Shown one piece after another: positions 10,985-21,544 of a stretch of 64,000 nt of DNA (its first letter is position 1; each line of letters opens with the position of its first letter). The translations under genes were made by a program, and so were the position numbers. The notes beneath the pieces are model-generated. The model was not told the origin of the DNA. It saw nothing but the letters and a program-made list of their open reading frames with translations, and did not search any database. The stretch comes from Podocnemis expansa (lineage: Eukaryota; Chordata; Testudines; Podocnemididae): contig ML682059.1 of assembly GCA_007922195.1 (NCBI GenBank), positions 10,691,462 through 10,755,461 on the forward strand, written 5' to 3'.

Positions 10985-11690
10985 GGGGCGATTGCCCTCA
11001 CCTCTGCTTAAGGATGGGTTGGACTTGATGGCTATGTTCACACACAGAGGGCTTGTTTCGAAACAAGACGTTCCGAAACAAGCTGTTTCGAAATAAAGGG
11101 CTATTTTGAAACACCTTATTTCCAAAGACAAAAAAGGTGTCTTGGAAATAAGGGAGCGAAATAGCATGTCCACAGTGTGGGCATGCTATTTTGCTTGGGG
11201 AGGGGACTGCAGGCACCCGCCGGGTGAGGCGCAGCCACTCGCTCTTAGCCGGTGCCTGCAGTCCCCCTCTGCTGGCCAGGGGACACCCCTCAGCACCCTG
11301 GCCAGGGTGCTGAGGGTTCCCTGGCCAGGGTGCTGAGGGGGCAGCCCTTCCTCCCAGGGTGCTTACCACCCTGGGAGGAAGGGTCAAACGCTGTGTCAAA
11401 ACAGCCATTGTTTTGAAACAGCATGTCCCGCTGGCATTGTTTTGAAATGAGCCATTTCAAAACAACGCTGTTTCAAAGGGAAACCAAGTTTAAGCCGTTT
11501 CGAAAGAATGGCTGCCATTTCGAAACAAGGGGTTTGCTTGTTTCGAAATGGCCGTGTGTCATGTGGCCATGGCAATTCTTATTTCGAAAAAAACACCGTT
11601 GTTTTGAAATAAGAATGCTGTGTGAACACACCCGATGATCTCATGAGGTCCCTTCCAGCCCTCTGATTCTATTCTATTTTGTCACCCCTC
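10985..11690 (+). mobile_element. CR1 3' terminus split by a Harbinger-like insertion
   Basis: The sequence 'gggttggacttgat' at 11,027-11,039 continues as 'gatctcatgaggtcccttcc' and 'agccctctgattctattcta' from 11,637. Together they form the usual CR1 3' end with its short terminal repeats. The interruption is the element at 11,040-11,633. Confidence 0.75.
11040..11633. mobile_element. PIF/Harbinger-like non-autonomous element with TTTCGAAA arrays (second copy)
   Basis: It starts 'ggctatgttcacac', ends with the complement of 'gggtgtgttcacac', and is flanked by GAT (11,037-11,039) and GAT (11,634-11,636). It shares with 6,250-6,730 both the end arrays of 'gtttcgaaa' units and the GC-rich core ('ggccagggtgctgagg', 'actgcaggcaccc'). 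Here the core contains a 'ccctggccagggtgctgagg' unit repeated in tandem. The exact GAT duplication inside a CR1 target makes the insertion boundaries firm. Confidence 0.8.
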
Positions 11691-11692
11691 AG

Positions 11693-12095
11693 CAGGGCCC
11701 TAACGACAGTGAGGCAAATGGGTCAGAGCCCCAGGTGCGAATTTGAAAGAGTGCCAGAGTAGACCCTTCCTGGCCCTGAAGAGGAATGTGTCTTAAAGGC
11801 ACATTCCTCTGGGAGCCCAGGAAGGCGCTCCCCACCTGGCTTTGGCTGTGGTGAGGAAGGGACCCCCCCTGGCCAGCTCTGGCCACAGCGGGGTAGGGGT
11901 CCACATGCTCAGCTTTGGCTGCGGTGGGGAAGGGACATACCCTTCCAGCTCTAGGTGCGGCAGGGTAGGAGCCCCCCCCCCACTGGCTCTGACCGCCGGC
12001 GGGGAAGAGTAACCTCCTCCCACTGGTGGACAGATCCAGGGCCCAGGTGGTGAGGGGTGCCTTTGGGGCTGCTTGCCCCAGGCGCCTGAGTCCCA
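11693..12095. mobile_element. Non-autonomous hAT element with exact 8-bp target duplication
   Basis: The 8-bp sequence cccctcag occurs at 11,685-11,692 and 12,096-12,103. The left end 'cagggccctaacgac' resembles that of the element at 194-576, as do the internal 'agccccaggtgcgaatt' and 'gccccaggcgcc' blocks. The right end is degenerate. No transposase is encoded. Confidence 0.75.
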
Positions 12096-12289
12096 CCCCT
12101 CAGTGTTATCACAGGTGATTTATATTTTCTTCCAGTTCACTGATAACAATTATTTTACACTATTTGTTTTTAAGAGCCTCCTCAGACCCTTAGCGCCCAG
12201 TACCGGCTCCCCACAGCACAGCCAGAAAAGACCACCCAGACTGGCTGTTCTATAAGGGCTCAGCACAGCCCAGAAGAAGTAGCGCAAGA

Positions 12290-12408
12290 TTTCTCTGCAT
12301 CTCTAAAACAGCCAAGGAGTCCTGTGGCACTTTTAAAGCCAAAGCAAATTTTTTATCACAAGAGCTTTTGTGGGCAGCATCTCACTTCACCAGCTGCCTG
12401 ATTACAGC
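12290..12408 (+). repeat. Turtle tRNA-derived SINE body
   Basis: It contains 'aaggagtcctgtggcac', 'gagcttttgtgggcagc' and 'atctcacttcaccag' in the order seen in turtle polymerase III SINEs. The tRNA-like head is missing, so the copy is truncated at its 5' end. Confidence 0.75.
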
Positions 12409-12433
12409 ACGAGGTTACAGCAGCGGCGCCCTA

Positions 12434-12575
12434 CTTTCTCTCACACCTTGCTACCTTGAATTTGAGGCACACCACCAGATAGTTGCTGAATGAACTCATG
12501 CATATTCATGAGCCAATCCAGAGCTCTTTTGAGTAGTTTTAAAAAAAATTTTGTAGCACACTAGCTGGGACACAC
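12434..12575 (+). mobile_element. Decayed hAT fragment, same family as 48,218-48,426
   Basis: It shares with 48,218-48,426, in the same order, 'gaggcacaccaccagatag', 'tgaactcatgcatattcatg', 'agccaatccagagct' and 'ttttgtagcacact'. The terminal inverted repeats are lost. It lies just upstream of the TEX10 CpG island. Confidence 0.65.
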
Positions 12576-12599
12576 TGGGGGAAAGAACTAAGCGGCTGT

Positions 12600-13060
12600 T
12601 GATCTATAAACCCTCCCACCGCTAGGGGGCGGCGGCGCTCCTTTCCCATGTCTCCGCTCTCTATGGTCATTGCACGCCTTCCGGCCGCGCGCGCGCGCCC
12701 ACAGCTCCCGTCACGTGGGCGGCAGTTTCCGGCCTGAGACTGGCGCTGGGGCTCGCCGCGTGGGTCCGTGAGGTTCTCGTGCCAAGGGGTGAGCGCGCGG
12801 CCCCCGCCCCTCCCGCTGGGTCGGTTGCTGAGCCAACGGCGGTTGCCGGAGCCCCGCCCCCTCCCGCCGCGCGCCGGCAGGGCGGTTACACGGCCCCGAG
12901 CGCCCTTTGTCCCGCCTTCAGCTGGGCGCGAGCCGCCGCCGGGGTCTGAGGTGCCCGGGAGGTTTCACCGCTGCCCAAGCTGCTCCTCTGGTAGCGGGTC
13001 CTGGCTTCTTGAGGGCTGGGCTGAGCTGCTGTTTTGGCCGGGCTGCTGACTTAGTCTGCG
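12600..13060 (+). promoter_or_regulatory. TEX10: CpG-rich TEX10 promoter region
   Basis: CpG dinucleotides become dense from about 12,620 to 13,000, in contrast to the CpG-poor DNA around. Candidate sites are a palindromic E-box CACGTG at 12,712-12,717, ETS/GABP-type TTCCGG at 12,679-12,684 and 12,727-12,732, and a CTCF-like core in 'accgctagggggcggcgg' at 12,618-12,635. A TATAAA lies at 12,605-12,610 but may be incidental. This is the only CpG island upstream of the TEX10 start codon on this side. CpG-island, ETS-driven promoters fit a housekeeping ribosome-assembly gene. Confidence 0.75.
12640..12788 (+). other. TEX10: TEX10 non-coding exon 1 (5' UTR), inferred
   Basis: A good donor site, 'ccaagg|gtgagcgcg', ends this GC-rich stretch at 12,788. 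Exon 2 at 25,571 begins with an acceptor ('ctgcacag') only seven bases before the start codon, so an upstream non-coding exon is required. The start is not defined by the sequence and 12,640 is a guess. The intron would be 12.8 kb. RNA data would be needed to prove the link. Confidence 0.55.
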
Positions 13061-13219
13061 CAAGCACCCTGAGGTGGGGATCAGCAGTGCAGGCTCAGTG
13101 GTTCCTTGCCTGGCCCCTTTTGGCTTTCTGGTAATCTTCAGGGAGCCAGGGGTGCTCCAGGGACTCCCAGCTGGCCCCAGCATCAGGGCCAAATCAGGGG
13201 TGCCGGCGTCGCCCTCACC

Positions 13220-13768
13220 CTCTCATGCAGCCCAATGAGCCGGCAGCAGCCAAGCGGCCGTGCTGCGGCCACTGGCACGGGTGGGGGTGTAGAGGTGGCG
13301 TGCGCTCCCTTCATCCCTTTCTCTGCTGGTGGGGTGGGTGCAGCGTTGCCCTGCCTATCCACAGCCAGCCATCGCTCCCAAAAGCTGCCAGTGGAGAGCT
13401 GCAGCTTGTGGAGGCGGGGCCTTGGAGCAGCTCCTCTGTGGAGTTCAGGCCACTTCGACCCGGCCACCCCTGGGCTGAGCCGAGGCCACCTCACCCCTCC
13501 AGGCCCTGGATCAGGCCTGTTCAGCCCTGGGGTGGCTGGCTTGAACCAGCCTGAACTTGGTGGAGGGGCCACTCCACGTTCCCGCCTCCACAAGCTGCAG
13601 CTCTCCACCGGTGGCTTTTGGGAGGGTTGGCTGGCTGGGGGTAGGAGGGGCAGTGCTGCTTCACCCCACCAGCAGAGGGAGGGAGCATGTGCCACCCACA
13701 CACCTGCTGCTGACAGTAAGGGCTGCAGCACGGCTGCTGGGCTGGCTCAGGCTCATGTGGCTGTGCTG
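13220..13768. repeat. GC-rich foldback: inverted repeat of about 270 bp arms in TEX10 intron 1
   Basis: The left arm (about 13,220-13,495) is the reverse complement of the right arm (about 13,505-13,768), with centre near 13,500. For example, the 30 bases at 13,388-13,417 match the complement of 13,582-13,611 with one difference. 'ccgtgctgcggcc' at 13,258 pairs with 'ggctgcagcacgg' at 13,721. Translations of the two strands give nearly the same peptides (for example ESCSLWRR on both), which explains the long overlapping open frames. I read it as a foldback DNA transposon or an inverted duplication. No target duplication was found. Confidence 0.75.
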
Positions 13769-13799
13769 GAAGGGCGGGGGAAATGGCTCTTCTGCTCTT

Positions 13800-15005
13800 T
13801 TGGGTTGCCGAGCTGTGCGTTAAGGGGCAGCATGATTGGTAACAGTTTGTAACTCAGACTAAGCCCATGTGGAATTGCATGGGGTACGTTCAAAAAGGCA
13901 CTTCCCTGCCCTGTCTGCTCTCGCTGCCACATCTCAGGTCTGCAATGGAGGCGTTAGTGGCTCAGGAAAACGTTGGGAGAATCTCTTGTAATGAAAAGGC
14001 TGAAGCAGCCTGCGTGTAAGGGTTGCCATTAATGCTCTGTCTTAACAGTTTTAACTTGGTGTGTGCGATGTGTTTTGATTGTTCAACTTGCCACCTGCTG
14101 ATCATTCGTGCCAGAAATATTTCTGTGGGGCTGGGGCATGGGCCCAGGCCCCGCTCCTTGGCCACAATCCAGTGCCCAGGTCTGATCTGGCGTCGGGTTC
14201 CTGCCGCTGGTAGCCTGGCTGCAGATCCCTGGCTGGGGCTGGGAGAGGTGGGCACTGCTGTGGGTGCCTTGGCCTCAGTCCTCAGCCGGGAGAGGCAGGC
14301 GCTGCTGCAGGCACCCCAACCCCAGATCCCTGGTCGGGGCTGGGGCCAGGGCTGGGAGAGGCAGGGGCTACCCTGGGCACTCAGGGTACATGCCCCAGGT
14401 GCCAGCGATGCCCCTGATTCATACAGTTTTTAAGGTGAGTGGAAATACTCTAGTCTGGGCTGAATTGTGAGAGTTTCAAGTGGCAGTTGAGAGAGCAGCT
14501 GCTGAATGGTAAAAGAAGGAATGTCCCTGGTCTGTGTGGAAGCTCCAGTTTGATTACCAGCTGCATAGGATTGAGCCAAGTAGATTACCTGAGGCTGTTT
14601 GTTATCTAAGGCTCCTTGCAAATGAATGAAATGGTGATGCAGCTGCTTACTGGGCTTCTTGAGCACTGGAGTAGAAACACAAGAGTTTCTACACTGCCTG
14701 TCTTATTGCTCAGAAAACTGCATCTGCAGCAGTGGATTTGACCAGGAATTATTTCTGTAGCAGGGATAATATTTCCCTCTTCATTGGATAAAGTTTTCTC
14801 AAATAAGTATATGCCATTAGGATATACTTATGTCAAGTTAACTGCATAATACAAAAACTTTTTAATGCACAGTTAGAGATTGTTACAGGCCAAGTTTTGG
14901 GTTGCTACAGAAACTCCTTCTTTGCATTTTAGCATGCAACTTTAATGTTGTATTTCTATTCATTTAATTGACTTTTTAAAGTAGGTGTAGGAATGACCCC
15001 CTAAA
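13800..15005. other. TEX10 intron 1 DNA without recognised features
   Basis: Positions 14,110-14,410 form a GC-rich block with repeated 'ctggggctggg' and 'gagaggcagg' motifs, possibly a decayed GC-rich element. The rest is AT-rich intronic sequence. The open frames across it overlap on both strands and show no domain. Confidence 0.45.
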
Positions 15006-15012
15006 AAATATG

Positions 15013-15098
15013 CGAAAACAACAAGAGTCCTGTGGCACCTTGCAGAGTAACAGATTTTTTCAGGCATAAAGAAGAAGAAATCTGTTAGTCTATAAGGT
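15013..15098 (+). repeat. Turtle SINE fragment with an inverted partner
   Basis: 'aacaacaagagtcctgtggc' begins a SINE body reading forward to about 15,065. Then 'aaatctgttagtctataagg' at 15,077-15,098 is the same segment in reverse complement (about 18 of 22 bases). The arms are separated by about 20 bases, giving a small hairpin. Confidence 0.65.
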
Positions 15099-15275
15099 GG
15101 TGTTTCCCAACCACTGTGCTGTCAGGTCTCAGCAGGTGTGCCAGAAAATATTTTGAAGAACTACTCAAAGAGCTTTGGATCAGCTCATTGGCTCATGAAT
15201 ATTTGAGTTCATTTGTAAACTATATGATAGTATTCCTCAAATTAATTTAAGGTAGCAGGGTGTGTCATGGCAGAG
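15098..15275 (-). mobile_element. Decayed hAT fragment, same family as 48,218-48,426 (reverse)
   Basis: It starts 'gtgtttcccaaccactgtg' and contains, in reverse complement, the family blocks 'ttggctcatgaatatttgag' and 'gttcatttgtaaactatat', ending in 'tgtgtcatggcagagaaaat' followed by 'gttggg'. The right inverted repeat is incomplete. Confidence 0.6.
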
Positions 15276-17285
15276 AAAATGTTGGGAGCGGTGGGTTACT
15301 TACCAGTCACCATCCTTCTTTGAGATGGGCTGCTCGGATTCATTCAGTAATAGGTGTGTCTGTGCCACAGCGCATGATTGGTCAGAAACCTTTTTGCCCT
15401 AGCCTGTCAGAAGAGGGCTGGCTACCATCGCCCCCTGGCAACCCTGTGGGCATATATGTGGCCATGGCCTGGCCCCTCTTCAGTCCCTAAAAGTCACCAA
15501 CTCTGAGTTGCGGGGATGGTGGGAGGGTTCTGAATGAATCTGACAATAAACGACCACTTGGTAAACGTGGTTCCTTGGTGGTGAACCTGGGTTGGCAATT
15601 AGGTGCCAAGAGCACCACTTTAGGGGCCGTATGTAGGCATAGTTCTCAACAGGTGAAGGGGCAAGGGAACCCAGGGCTGCGAAAAATCGAACGCACCACA
15701 GGGTAAGAGGTCGAAATACTATGTTAGGGTGGAAACAGGAAGAAAACCTGTAAGGTCTAGGTACAAAAGGAAAAGGCGAAGGAGGCCCGCTCTTAGATAA
15801 AGATTGGTGGTAAGGGTACGGCACCATGGTAGGGTGCACCCCCCTTCCATCCTCATCAGGGGCGCAGCAGCTGGGGGAGGGAGTAGAAAAAGGCGACCAT
15901 TGACGAAGGCCATAAGTCCCCTTAACGCAAATGGTATATGTCTGCCCACGTGGTATGTGATGGAGATTGAGCTGGGAGTGTGAGCGAATCCCTGGCCCTG
16001 TGTGGAAAGGCTCTTAAAGGGTGGTAGAGTCTGGTGGGAGACCAGTTACTCCTCTATTAGGTACCCCAGAGTGAGAAGGAAAGCGGCTGAGGTTTTCCCA
16101 GGCACTACAGGTACATTAGGGACAAGAGGATACCAATTAAGGGAGAGAGGGAAAAGGGGAACCAGGGCCTGTGACCATCCTTGCCAGGACTGTACAGAAC
16201 CGGGGGGAAAAGGAGACCCTGAATGGAAAACAGGAGGTAGGGAGAAATGGGCCACCACCTATAGTAACACGTAGCCAGGCTAAAGAATTGCTGTCAGTCA
16301 GTGGCTTACTAGTGACCTCTGTAGAAATGGTTCCTGCCTCAGAAAGAGAGGGCTGCCTAAGGAAGTACCTAGGTTTAATTATGAGGGACCAGGTGGACTC
16401 ACAAGTGTCGCTGAATTTATCCTTTCAGTGGTTGGAGCAGGTCTAGCTTGCAGGTGCATTCCTGCACTCTTAGGCAGGGCCCTTTTGAAGGCCCTTGGGC
16501 CACTTTCTCTAATTCCCAAAAGTCCTGAGGACTAAGAGGATGGTCTTGACAGCTCCAGACTATCCCAATCCACTCTGATAATAGAAAACTTGACCTGTAC
16601 CTAGCGGTTTGGGGTTGTGTAGTTTGTGAAGCAATGGAGGTTTCATTGCAACAGAAGATATTGAGGTTCTCTCTTCTAGGTGGAGAGAAAAGGGAGACAA
16701 GTGAGTGGTTCTATGGTGGTGGTAAGTCCTCACAGTGTGTTAACACAGATGACGGGGGACAGCCTGACCAGGGAAGGGGAGGTATAGCTGCGCCAGAGTG
16801 TTCTCAACCTAGGAGGCCTTTACGCAGGAGAATAAAGGAGAGCATGTGCATCCAGGGGGCTACCCACTAGGATGAGCATAAGCTACTGGCTTGTCAATTC
16901 ACTGATTTGAATCCTGAGGCCAGGCGTAGCCAATTTGGCAGAGCCTCACGAACCCGAGGCGAATATCCCAAACCGGCCTAGAGAAAAGGGAGGGGAAAAA
17001 GAGGGCGTGGGGCCCGCCTTGACAATAGGTCGATTAGAAGGGATTGTTTTGTTCCCTTAATTTATTATTATTACTATTATTTTTTGGACAGGTGGGAATC
17101 ACCTAAGGTGTGAACAATGTCCGTACCTAGTGCCCAGGATTCATGAACTGCATGCAGGGGTAGTATCCCCAGGAGGTGAGGTAATCTTCCGAGGAGGGGA
17201 AAGAAGGCCAGCCTTCGAGAAAGCACAGCGTAGGGAATCGTCAGGGATCTTGCATGACCTTAGGAAGAGGCACCCTTGAAGGAAA

Positions 17286-17318
17286 GTGTGTGTGTGTGTG
17301 TGTGTGGGGGGGGGGGGG
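17286..17318. repeat. (GT)n microsatellite followed by a 13-G run
   Basis: About ten GT units at 17,286-17,305 run directly into thirteen G at 17,306-17,318. It lies inside the decayed DIRS element. Confidence 0.9.
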
Positions 17319-19283
17319 CGGCTTAGAAATCATTGGGTGGTGGATCCCGATCGGTCATTCAGGGCGTGTGGAAGTGCAGGGAATTTGGTCCTACAGCCTC
17401 ATGCGTATAATCCCTCATGTGGCTTAGTGACGGTGCGGTGCGTTCTCTTATGGGGCAGGGGAGGGTAGGTGAGAGAAGGGCTCCTCCAACCCTGACCCCA
17501 GTGGACCCTGAATTCGAGAGTAGCTTCTTCCAAGGTAAATAGGAAGGCCACCCGGGTGTTAACCGTCATGGATTCTCGAAAGTAAAACAGGAATTGGCAC
17601 TGGTTAGGGAAGGCGTGTGTGGGGGGGTGTCCCCTGATGGGAGGAATCTTTGAGGGATCCTGATGGAACCACTGGGTGATTCTTGTGGGAGGAAGGTAGT
17701 ACCCTGCCTTGAGATCTTATCTCAGGGTCACCCCCCTCCCCCCCCGGGTGGGTGTGCTTTTCTCCTGGTACTTGCTGTGGACCAGGTAATGTTCTCCCGA
17801 GACGGGGAGAGTGGTAACCCCGGTTTGATGTTAGGCCTGCTGGCCCACCAAGTAAGGGAATGGTAGGTTTTTGGAGTTTAAATTTTAATGCACCTGATGG
17901 AGTAATTCAGAAGGGTGTAGAAAGGGGCGTTGAAAACCCCTTACAGGCAAAGTGGATGGGTAGTGGGCCAGGAAGGCAGCAGGCCCAAATATTTTACATC
18001 CCCACAGGGGTCCTGGGCACAACGGAGAATGGCATCCATCTCGGCTGCGAAGAGAGACTCGCCTTCAAAGGGGAGGTTGAGTATGACCTGCTGGGGGGGG
18101 GCAACCTCGCCTCCCTGAGCCAAGCCACTCGCTGTAGGGCGACAACTGAGGCCATGCTGCAGGAAACTGTGTCCATGGCGTCCCAAGCCAACAGCAACAA
18201 GTCTTGGGACGCTATTCCGCCCTCCTCAAGGAAGGTGTCATAGTTCCCCTTATTCTCCTGTGGGAATAAATGTCTGAATTTGTTCATGGACTCTTACACA
18301 TCCATTATATATCTGGCTACCAAGGCCTGATTATTGGCCACCTGTAGCTGGAAAGTAGAGGAAGAGTAGGCCTTCTGCCCCAGGAGATCTAACTACTTCA
18401 CATCCCTTGATGCTGGGAGAGGGTCATGAGAATCCTGCCATGGGCCTAGTGTTGCTTCCACTACCCCCTGAGACAGTGCCGGGTGGTGGGTGATATTTGA
18501 GACCTGCAGTGTCCGATATGGGGGTGATGGACCCAGGGGTTTGCCAATGTGACATGGCAAGGTCCCTCACACTAAGGTGTAGAGGAATTGTTATGGGCTC
18601 AGATGAGGTGAACACTGGGCCAAATAAGGTATTAGTAGGCTCTGTGGGTCGGGGGGGGGACGGGGGGGACGGGGGACGACTGGGCCTCCAACCCCATGTG
18701 GGCGCAAACACGGCAAAGGAGGTCGAAGTGTGCTGTGAGATCCCCAGTGTAGGAGTGGGGCATGGGGTTCAGGGCTCTGTCCGGTGCTGGGGGAGCCAGT
18801 GCCGAGCTGGGTGAAACGGTACCACTGGGACCTGTTGGGGTCTCCTGGGGAGACCATTTATGAGGCTGGTACCTCTAAGGGGTCAGTACCAAGGGCCGTG
18901 TATGGGGCCAGTTAACCTCCTCAAGACGCCTTCCTCCAGGCTTGGAGATCGAGAAGCCTTCCAGGACTATGTCTATGGTGCTGGAGAAGGCAGGGTAATA
19001 TGGCACCGAGAGGAGGACTTGGCGGTACCGGGGCCTTCCAGCATGGCTTGCTCTGGTGTTGGGGAACTCAGCACCGAGATTGGTGATGGGGTCTGGTACT
19101 GCTTTCGGGGAGATCAGGCTTCCGAAGTGAGGGCCGTTTTACCCCTTTTCTTGGGGGGCACCAGGGTGGGAGGCGTTGGCAGGAGGAGGAGCGGCTTTGC
19201 TGCATCAAAGGCCTCCGGAGTTGTAGGGGCAGGCACTGGCTCCTGCCAGTCCCATGGCGACCCCCGGGTGGGGGACCTAGATT

Positions 19284-19608
19284 AGCGCTGATGCCTTGGT
19301 ACTGACACCAGTACTGAGCTAGTTTTATTTCGCTCTTGGGGAGAGCAGCACTGGGAGGGCTCCAGTACCAAGCTGGCACGTGGTGCTGAAGGAAGCCCTG
19401 AAGCTTGGGGGGTAGGCTGCTGTGCTTGCCCTGAGGCCAGATCCCGGTGCCTTAGTTCTCTGTCTTTAATGATCCGCAGTTTGAAGGAGTGACACATAGA
19501 GCAATTGGTGACCAGATGGGCTTCACTTAGGCACCGGAGGCACTTCTCGTGGGGGTTGTCCCACGGGAAGGCCTTGCCGCAGGCAGCACAAGGTTTAAAC
19601 CCTGGCAT
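19284..19608 (-). pseudogene. DIRS gag-like N-terminal frame
   Basis: This is the best-preserved coding piece of the minus-strand DIRS element, about 108 residues from a methionine at 19,608. It shows a cysteine/histidine cluster (CAAC near residue 6, HEKC and LRC near residue 20, CSMC near residue 35) followed by a basic stretch. That resembles the N-terminal zinc-binding part of DIRS gag proteins of turtles. The frame stops where a neighbouring frame takes over, so the gene is broken. Confidence 0.55.
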
Positions 19609-19965
19609 GGCGGATGGCGAGTAGGAGTGATGTTTCTGCTCTGAGGCTGCGTGGTCAATGGGACTAAAAGGCGTTCCCAGTTGTGAGAGTGGCTCATACA
19701 AGACGTAAGGACAGGCTGCTTGTGTGATTGCAAGGAGTGGGCTGTTCAGATACCGTCGCTGAGGGCGGAAAAAATGGAACTGAGATGGGCTGGGCGGTGG
19801 CCACATATATAGCCATGGGGTTGTCAGGGGGTGGTGGCTGCCAGCTCTCTTCTGACAGGCTAGGGCAAAAAGGTTTCTGACCAAGTGTGTGCTGTGGCAT
19901 GGACACACCTATTCCTGAATGTATCTGAGCAGCGCTGGAAGAAGAACCAGTGCTATTAGGTGCCT

Positions 19966-20012
19966 CAGGACTCTTTGTTTTTTCTGTATACAGACTAATA
20001 GGGCTATCCCTC
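19966..20012 (-). repeat. Turtle SINE head, reverse orientation
   Basis: 'actctttgttttttctgtat' followed by 'acagactaatagggctatcc' is the reverse complement of the tRNA-related SINE head. It abuts the end of the DIRS element. Confidence 0.65.
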
Positions 20013-20114
20013 TGGATGTTTCTGAAAATACGCATTTCTTTGTGGAATAGGTATTCTTTAGGTAAGCTGTGTGTTTATCAGCTGGATGTGCTTTTAACTA
20101 CACCTCTAACAGAT

Positions 20115-20335
20115 GTCAAGTTCCAAAGAGGTAGATGTGTCAGTCTAGTTCAGCAAAACAAACAAGTAGTCTAGTGTCACTTTTAAAGACCAAATTTATT
20201 TATCACATGAGCTTTTGTGGAAGGAGATCTCACTTCATCAGATGCTTGACAGAGTGGGATTTTCTCCCATGAAAGCTCATGCGATAAATAAATTTGTTAG
20301 TCTTTAAAACTGCCACTAGGCTCCTCCTAACAAAT
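20115..20335 (+). repeat. Turtle SINE with inverted 3' half
   Basis: A SINE head and body run forward ('gtgtcagtctagttcagc', 'aaagaccaaatttatttatc', 'acatgagcttttgtgg'). The body then recurs in reverse complement ('ccatgaaagctcatgc', 'gataaataaatttgttagtc', 'tttaaaactgccactagg'). The arms are about 50 bp with a loop of about 75 bp. Confidence 0.75.
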
Positions 20336-20339
20336 GTGT

Positions 20340-20990
20340 ATGTCAAAGAGCATAGTTTATTGGGTAGTCTTTCATGGTATTCACAAGAACTGCACTCCAC
20401 TTAGGGTTGAGGGATCACAAGATGTGCTTGAGGATCTGTTTTCCACACACACATTTAGTGTCCTTCCTGCTTGTGAATTCAGTGTACTGTTTTCTTTTGA
20501 AATCTGGTTTATTTAATCTCTCTGATTTAAAAAAAACAAAACAACCCCACTCAAACACAGAGAGCTTTTTTTTTGAGCTTTTAAAAAATTATTACATTTA
20601 CTATAGTGAGTTTATTTGTTTGTTTATTTATTGTTTACTAATCTTTAAGTTTTTTAATTTTGTTGAGGTTGGAGTGTTCTTTTTATTAGTCAATGAGAAT
20701 TTTGATGTGGTGGGTCAGAATCCTCAGCACTTTTGGAAGGGGTGCAAGGTTTGAATCATGTGTGTGATCAAACATTCCTAAATTGTGTGAGGAGTTGAGG
20801 GGAATAGAATAGAGTTGGGTGCTTGGACATTTGAACTGTGGGATTCAGGTTTGGAAGCAACAGGAGGTAAAATAATTGTCTCCACGTTTTGGAAAAACTG
20901 CTCATTTGGATAGCTTCTAATGCACGCGAAGCTTGTGCTACAGTTTAACTTTTTGGTTGTACATGTTCAGTCTTGCATTTTTATAACTTT
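20340..20990. other. TEX10 intron 1, AT-rich stretch without features
   Basis: AT-rich sequence with T-runs and A-runs. No repeat family or gene was recognised. Confidence 0.5.
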
Positions 20991-21137
20991 ATTTTGTTGG
21001 ATAATTGCTCCCAGAGAATAGTTATCAGTGGTTCACAGTCATGCTGGAAGGGCATAATGAGCAGGGTACAGAAGGGATTGGTTCTGGGTCCAGATCTGTT
21101 CAATATTTTCATCTATGATTTAGATGATGCCATAGTG

Positions 21138-21544
21138 CAGTGGTTCCCAGCATGGGATCTGAGGACCCCTGGGGGTCTGTGGACATGTGGCAGGAGGTCT
21201 GTGGAGTCTCTCCCTACTAGGGCTGGAATCCAGCTGCAGCACCGATGCACCCCGCCAGGGCTGCCTCTCCCCACCCTTGCCCGGATCCTGGCAGGGGGAT
21301 GGGGCAATGGTGGCTCCTTGGCAGGGGCAAGGGCAGGGGACCATAGCTGCCCTGGCTTGGCTCCCCTGGGTGGGGCCTTGGTGGTGTTGGCGTTGCTCAC
21401 CAGCTGCCCCAGCAGTGCTGCCAGAGTGTCACGGCTAGAGTCTGCCTGCGTGGGCCAGATTACGTTATCGGGGGGGAGGGGGGTCACAAAGAATTTTTTT
21501 TGTTGAAAAGGGGTCTACAGCCTGAAAATGTTTGGGAACCACTG
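21138..21544. mobile_element. hAT element inside the CR1
   Basis: Starts 'cagtggttcccag', ends with the complement of 'cagtggttcccaaac', and is flanked by ccatagtg (21,130-21,137) and gcatagag (21,545-21,552), 6 of 8 matching. The interior is GC-rich with no transposase frame. It interrupts the CR1 reverse transcriptase just after the YDLDDA segment. Confidence 0.8.

Larger units (their letters stand above)
15300..19965 (-). mobile_element. Degraded DIRS-type retrotransposon, minus strand
   Basis: DIRS elements carry inverted terminal repeats and use a tyrosine recombinase in place of an integrase. Here about 160 bp at 15,328-15,487 match the reverse complement of 19,775-19,939 at roughly 85%. 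Shared blocks include 'aataggtgtgtc', 'ggtcagaaacctttttgcc' and 'ctagcctgtcagaag'. The minus-strand frame at 19,284-19,608 has a gag-like start with paired cysteines and a histidine (CAAC, HEKC, LRC, CSMC). A later gag segment (ASQDLLLLAWDAMDTVS) is at 17,994-18,287. The region 17,950-15,500 should hold the polymerase and recombinase but is too broken for me to identify. Confidence 0.65.

Noticed and set aside
12600..12788. Possible bidirectional promoter driving a second gene leftwards
   Set aside because: No coding exon, splice pattern or conserved protein was found on the minus strand of the 12.5 kb to the left.
13106..13852. Open frames of 248 residues (+) and 182 residues (-) near the TEX10 promoter
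   Set aside because: They lie on the arms of an inverted repeat, both strands give the same peptides, and composition is driven by GC content. No domain or splice context.
18497..19285. Overlapping + strand frames at 18,497-18,814 and 18,860-19,285
   Set aside because: They are antisense shadows of the minus-strand DIRS gag region.
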